Shown: piece after piece, positions 32,339 to 35,961 of the stretch
How positions within the stretch are numbered: position 1 is the first letter of the stretch
How the letters are laid out: each line of letters begins with the position of its first letter
Source: Legionella impletisoli
GTDB lineage: Bacteria > Pseudomonadota > Gammaproteobacteria > Legionellales > Legionellaceae
Assembly: GCF_900639875.1 (NCBI RefSeq)
Contig: NZ_CAAAIA010000015.1
Location: 1-35,961 of the forward strand
Direction: 5' to 3'
Length of the DNA: 35,961 bases
Position numbers and translations under genes: made by a program
The notes under the pieces: model-generated
The model's input: only the letters and a program-made list of their open reading frames with translations
The model's database searches: none
Told to the model about the DNA's origin: nothing

Positions 32339-35300
32339 TCATAAACTATGCGATTGCTGTACGGGCCTATCTGATTTTTTTTCAATGGAGGCTTCAAAAG
32401 TCTCCAATTGTTCTTTATTATCTACTAAGCTTTTCTTAAATTGAGTTAGCTGCGCATGCAAGGATTTTTCATAATCACCGAATCGACGTGGAGTAAATTG
32501 CTTAAGACCTTGATCAATTAAAACCAAAAGTGCATCATAATAATCTTGATAAGATACCCTTGCATCTGGTTTATCACGATATTCGATGAATGCATATTGA
32601 AGTTCTTTCAAGTATTTTAAGCGACTCGCAGCCTCGCTCTTTTGGCCGTAAAAAAATGAACCAAATTTATCTCGAATCGCGTAGGTTTCTCCTCGCTCTT
32701 TAAGATAATTGCCGAATTTTCCTGTAATCAACCCTGGATCTTCTTCAAAAAAATCTAGTGGAACGCCTCCAAAAAAATTCTTTTGAATTGTGCATAACTC
32801 CTTAAACCTTGCAATAGTTGGAGGCTCTTCGCCATTACTTATTTCAAGTGGTATTCCCTCTAACTGCTCCTTTGCTTTCAAACTTTGAAGTTGTTCACGA
32901 ATGCGTAAAAATTTCTCATCAATTGCAGCCTTTCTCGTCATTAACGTTTGTTGTGTCTCAGCTAAGGAAGCCTTTCTTTGTGCAATCTCCCCAACATCTG
33001 ATTCAGATAATCCGCTATAATCCGAAGTCATAGTCGCCCAATTTGTATCAAATGTTCGTAGATTCAAACTTATTTGATCATAAAGCTCCTGAATAGAGCG
33101 GCTTTCTAAGGCGGTATGACTTAACCAGGTTTCTATCGCGCTTATGTGCTCCTGGACTTCTGGGAGTATTTCTTCAGAGGCTAAATGTTCTAGCTCGGCA
33201 ATAAATGTATCCAGCGCTTCTGATTTAGGCCAAAAGTCAGCCAATTGAAATTCGAGCGCTTGAATTTCTTGCTGAATTTGAGCCTGTTGACAGTCAAATT
33301 CAGCCAACGTTTGCATTTGTTCAAGTTTAGCAATGTGTTGCGCTTGTCTTTCTCGAAGGCGATGGGGCTCTAGCAGCATTTGATACTGAGATTGAAGTTG
33401 AAAAAGATTCTCTTCTCCTTGACCCTGTAGTGTATGGGGTTCAGTTGGTACTTCGGTTATCTCGATGGCCAGCTCGTTTTGAATCTGTCTTCGTTTCTCT
33501 TGAATGATATTGAGTAAGTCTTCTATTTCTAAATCTAAATTACTGGACGAATAAATCGATAAATGATGGGAGACACGATCAAAAAAATAGGACAAATTAA
33601 GTCCATATCTGGCTGAAGCGCGTTCTTCCCGTTCATAGATACTATCAATATAATCACTCAGTTCTTTGGTGCATTCAAGATAGGCTTTTAATTGATCTTT
33701 TGGAACATGAGAGGCAGGAATATAAAGACCCCATCGTTGTTCTATTTTTTCCTGAAAATCAGCCAGTTGCTCATCTGCTTCGCGAAGAGCGTCTTTGCGC
33801 TGCTCGGCTAATCTTAACAAGGCTTCTTTCTCGCCATGGATATCTCTATCCGGTAAAGGGGATAACGTTCTTTTAGCAATCGTTACGGCTTCAGTAATTT
33901 TTTCTAACGTTGCCAATTTTTGCCCTATCTGTTCTTGAATTTCGGCTAAGATTCTTGCTCTTCCTTCACCAGACTGTTGTCTTAGCTCCTCTTCAATGGC
34001 TTTTAGCTCATCGCGAGCGGCTGTAACTAAACCTTCTGTTTGATCAAGTTTCGTTTTATTTTCCTGAACCTTCCCTAAGAGTGCGACTAATGTTTGCTCT
34101 CTTAATTCTTGAAGAGCGGAGCTGTTGTCGCTTGATGAGGTTATGGGAAGAGGATAATTTGATTCAAATTGATCATAATGATCTTGTAATGCATTCAATC
34201 GCTCAGATAAAGCCAAGCAATATGTTTCTAAAGACTCAATCATTGTTTCATAAGCGGCTTTATCCGCTTCAAGTCGTGTTACGAAATTGCCGTCATCCGA
34301 TAATGTAACATGATACCTTGGCGTCTCAAGGTCAAAATCAAGGAATTCAGGGGCTAGAGGTATAGGATGCTCTGCTAATACTTCAGTTACATGTTGTTCT
34401 AATTCTCTTCGATATTGAGCAGTGAGTCCTTCTGCAAATTTAGATTCAAGCTGGGTTAACTGCGTTTCAAGAAGACTTAACGATTCTTCTGCATCTTCCA
34501 TCGCTCGGTGATAGTCTTCGGTTAAGTAAGATGAGATATCCCTCGTCTCAATCGGAATAATTGAGCCGTATCCTTTGTCTTTTACGGGATCAGTCGGTGG
34601 ATTAAAAAGCTTTAGCCATTCTTCTTTTATCACCTCTGGATCCGTGGTTGGATTGGCTAAAAGTTCTATATATCGCGAAATTTTAATGGTTTCAGGGAGT
34701 CTAAAGGCTTGAATTGTGGCGCGTAGCCCTTCAACTTGCTGTTTTTTTTCAGTAATGATGGTTTGTAAGCGCTGTAATTCGGCCTCTTCAAGCGGCACCT
34801 CACCAGTCAGGTCGAAATCCGTTTCTAAAAGCAGCTGAATTTCATCAGATGAAGTTGCTTTGCCAAATGCTTCGAGTTCTTCCCCCCATTTATCTTTTTT
34901 CTGTAGAAAATGAACCGTTCGTTCTAGCGTATCTTTTTTATGCGCTTCATATACTTCAAGGCGATTGAATAAAACAGGTACAATGGGACTTAAAAAATTT
35001 AAAACGAAAGGTGCTTTCACCCAACCTAATTTATTTTTAAAATCTTTATTAAGTTCTGTTTTAGGATCTACTAGGGCATTTAAAAATGCATAGAATACGC
35101 AGCCTAAAGCATACGTTTTATCATCTATTATTTTGGGACACCATGTGGTTTCTAAATATTCAAAGTTTGATTTTAATTTGTCTTTATCTTGCGATTCTAA
35201 ATGAGTGGCAATATTAAAAGCAGCTTGCACTGCTTTATCGGAATAATCGGATTGACTAGGCTCGGTATACCGCAGTGCATCAACCACTAAGCCCTGGGGT

Positions 35301-35482
35301 AAAAGCGCCGGGTCGGCAAACTTTAAATCTGATCCAGCAGGTGAACCAGGTGTACCCGAAACCTGAAGTTCGCCTCCGATCAATTGCAGTGCATCTTTTA
35401 AGGCGCTGATTGCCTCATTAAGTGTACGAGCGTTGTCTATTGCGGTAATTTTATCTTGAAGTGGATTTGGCACTTGTCTCAT
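32339..35482 (-). CDS. 1047-aa coiled-coil protein, strong Dot/Icm effector candidate
   Basis: I recognise no family. Residues 1-210 look folded and helical, with a hydrophobic segment (APFVLNFLSPIVPVLFNRL, about 158-176). From about 220 onwards long coiled-coil segments alternate with short linkers (240-265, 330-360, 410-640, 690-900). The last 130 residues are again more globular (FFGGVPLDFFEEDPG). There is no signal peptide. The C-terminus has glutamates at -14, -18, -21 and -24 and Leu at the end, like many Dot/Icm signals. GGAGGGA precedes the ATG. A PmrA-like box and TATACT -10 lie just upstream. Size, architecture, promoter and position beside a dead gene fit a type IV effector; this is inference. 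Confidence 0.85.
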   Translation of the reverse strand: MRQVPNPLQDKITAIDNARTLNEAISALKDALQLIGGELQVSGTPGSPAGSDLKFADPALLPQGLVVDALRYTEPSQSDYSDKAVQAAFNIATHLESQDKDKLKSNFEYLETTWCPKIIDDKTYALGCVFYAFLNALVDPKTELNKDFKNKLGWVKAPFVLNFLSPIVPVLFNRLEVYEAHKKDTLERTVHFLQKKDKWGEELEAFGKATSSDEIQLLLETDFDLTGEVPLEEAELQRLQTIITEKKQQVEGLRATIQAFRLPETIKISRYIELLANPTTDPEVIKEEWLKLFNPPTDPVKDKGYGSIIPIETRDISSYLTEDYHRAMEDAEESLSLLETQLTQLESKFAEGLTAQYRRELEQHVTEVLAEHPIPLAPEFLDFDLETPRYHVTLSDDGNFVTRLEADKAAYETMIESLETYCLALSERLNALQDHYDQFESNYPLPITSSSDNSSALQELREQTLVALLGKVQENKTKLDQTEGLVTAARDELKAIEEELRQQSGEGRARILAEIQEQIGQKLATLEKITEAVTIAKRTLSPLPDRDIHGEKEALLRLAEQRKDALREADEQLADFQEKIEQRWGLYIPASHVPKDQLKAYLECTKELSDYIDSIYEREERASARYGLNLSYFFDRVSHHLSIYSSSNLDLEIEDLLNIIQEKRRQIQNELAIEITEVPTEPHTLQGQGEENLFQLQSQYQMLLEPHRLRERQAQHIAKLEQMQTLAEFDCQQAQIQQEIQALEFQLADFWPKSEALDTFIAELEHLASEEILPEVQEHISAIETWLSHTALESRSIQELYDQISLNLRTFDTNWATMTSDYSGLSESDVGEIAQRKASLAETQQTLMTRKAAIDEKFLRIREQLQSLKAKEQLEGIPLEISNGEEPPTIARFKELCTIQKNFFGGVPLDFFEEDPGLITGKFGNYLKERGETYAIRDKFGSFFYGQKSEAASRLKYLKELQYAFIEYRDKPDARVSYQDYYDALLVLIDQGLKQFTPRRFGDYEKSLHAQLTQFKKSLVDNKEQLETFEASIEKKSDRPVQQSHSL

Positions 35483-35521
35483 TCTAATCCCTCCATTCTC
35501 TTAGCTTTCTCTATGATTTTC

Positions 35522-35527
35522 AGTATA
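35522..35527 (-). promoter_or_regulatory. Candidate -10 of the 1047-aa gene
   Basis: TATACT on the minus strand, within GCTATACTGAA, matches KCTAYRCTTAA with one mismatch. It lies 10 bases after the second TTAAT of the PmrA-like box and would give a leader of about 33 bases. Confidence 0.5.
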
Positions 35528-35528
35528 G

Positions 35529-35764
35529 CTCGCAAACATTAATGAATTATTAACGTCATCAGCAGGGTTAAAACAAAACCAAATTATTTTAGAAATTACT
35601 GAAAAAGAAGCCATTCAAGAGCCAGAGCAATTTGCACTCATCATAGGGGTTGAGACCATCGCCGAATATGAATGGTAAGAGCGAATAACATTGAACTGTA
35701 TCAAGGGTTTCTTTTCGCTAAACCGGGGTTTGAGCATTTGCCTGATGTGTATTATCCAGATTAA
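35529..35764 (+). pseudogene. Decayed EAL-domain (c-di-GMP phosphodiesterase) gene
   Basis: Plus-strand translation from 35529 gives NINELLTSSAGL, NQIILEITEKEAI and, after a jump, IIGVETIAEYEW; then a stop at 35676-35678. One base further on, the frame resumes as RANNIELYQGFLFAKPGF to a stop at 35764. These are EAL-domain motifs (LEITE, GVET, QGFLFAKP). Three lesions are visible: the N-terminal part including the EAL motif is missing, about 70-80 codons are lost in frame near 35631 (with the DDFGTG/KID region), and a single T appears lost at about 35676 (TGGT[T]AAGAGCG restores EWLRANN). The gene cannot make a working enzyme. Confidence 0.85.
35535..35554 (-). promoter_or_regulatory. PmrA-like box upstream of the 1047-aa gene
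   Basis: On the minus strand the site is gTTAATaaT tc aTTAATgtT, fitting cTTAATatT-N2-cTTAATatT with both TTAAT cores intact and the 11-base period. A TATACT -10 follows 10 bases after the second core. PmrA is the response regulator that activates many Legionella effector genes. The site lies within the reading frame of the EAL remnant. Confidence 0.6.
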
Positions 35765-35883
35765 AGGAAAAAAACATGCTAGCATGGGTTGCGATTTTTA
35801 TTGTATTTCATATGTATATCATTTAGGAGCGAGGCTATGGCTTAATCGAAGATCGCTGGTCCCCCGCATTAAGGCATAGGTAT
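35765..35883. other. Short spacer with coding-like scraps
   Basis: After the EAL remnant, AAAGGA precedes an ATG at 35776 that encodes only 16 hydrophobic residues (MLAWVAIFIVFHMYII) before a stop. A further in-frame-shifted scrap (RGYGLIEDRWSPALRH) follows around 35830-35880. These may be leftovers of another lost gene; neither is callable as functional. Confidence 0.3.
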
Positions 35884-35961
35884 CTACACAAATGCTTCTC
35901 CTATTATTTGGCGAAGCATTTGTTTAAGTTCTCCTGGGTCATATCGTTCTAATAAATCGAG
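35884..35961 (-). CDS. 3' end of a gene cut by the window edge
   Basis: On the minus strand the last bases read LDLLERYDPGELKQMLRQ, then IIGEAFV and a stop at 35884-35886, in one open frame from the edge. The composition is protein-like and helical, unlike the shadow frames. I cannot name it. The 11-bp inverted repeat at 35888-35898/35913-35923 lies within its last codons and could double as part of its terminator. Confidence 0.45.
   Translation of the reverse strand, partial: LDLLERYDPGELKQMLRQIIGEAFV

Noticed and set aside
35888-35923. Stand-alone terminator from the inverted repeat acaaatgcttc/gaagcatttgt
   Set aside because: It lies inside the last codons of a minus-strand reading frame and lacks a long T-tract, so it is only noted with that gene.

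Overview
The window looks like a chromosomal segment of a gammaproteobacterium of the order Legionellales, most likely Legionella or a close relative. The support is indirect: moderately AT-rich DNA, a gammaproteobacterial lptD-surA-pdxA block next to amgK-murU, EF-P with EpmB, a full-length FadE, and long coiled-coil proteins without recognised domains, two of which have upstream sites shaped like the PmrA boxes of Legionella Dot/Icm effector genes. No rRNA, tRNA, CRISPR array or intact insertion sequence was seen.

Layout. 195-5567 (minus) is an envelope and vitamin block, lptD > surA > pdxA > folA, with 4-base overlaps between surA/pdxA and pdxA/folA. Divergent from it, 5779-7430 carries amgK-murU for peptidoglycan sugar recycling. 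7445-8104 (minus) is an orphan 219-aa protein. It is followed by a palindrome-led tandem repeat array (8193-8455) and fadE (8499-10940, minus). 11119-14357 is a compact plus-strand run: an unknown 205-aa protein, a half-size ChrA-type transporter and polyphosphate kinase ppk. epmB (minus) and efp (plus) are divergent at 14392-16020, so the elongation factor lies beside one of its modifying enzymes. 16097-18848 holds a tyrosine-rich lipoprotein, a secreted protein with an M14 carboxypeptidase-like residue pattern, an intact solute-binding protein and a broken second one. 18874-20320 has YajQ and a YafJ-type class II glutamine amidotransferase.

20392-31464 is rich in small stress and envelope families: a double-BON protein, DUF3309 (52 aa), DUF1328/YtjA, a phosphoribosyltransferase, a ferritin-like protein, an LCAT-like hydrolase, a UmuC polymerase with no UmuD beside it, CspA, a Pmp3-like protein with glutathionyl-hydroquinone reductase, an S28 peptidase, PspC, an NTF2-like secreted protein and a PRC-barrel protein. 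Several are preceded by -10 elements resembling the sigma-S consensus, so this may be a loosely clustered stationary-phase or stress set.

The right end holds a class I methyltransferase, a 1047-residue coiled-coil protein (32339-35482, minus) that is the best effector candidate here, a decayed EAL-domain gene directly upstream of it, and the last 25 codons of a minus-strand gene cut by the window edge. The most noteworthy signals are the two PmrA-like sites, the promoter of the large protein lying in or against a dead EAL gene, the repeat array whose decay pattern recurs in two blocks, the M14-like secreted protein, and the two pseudogenes with reconstructable lesions.
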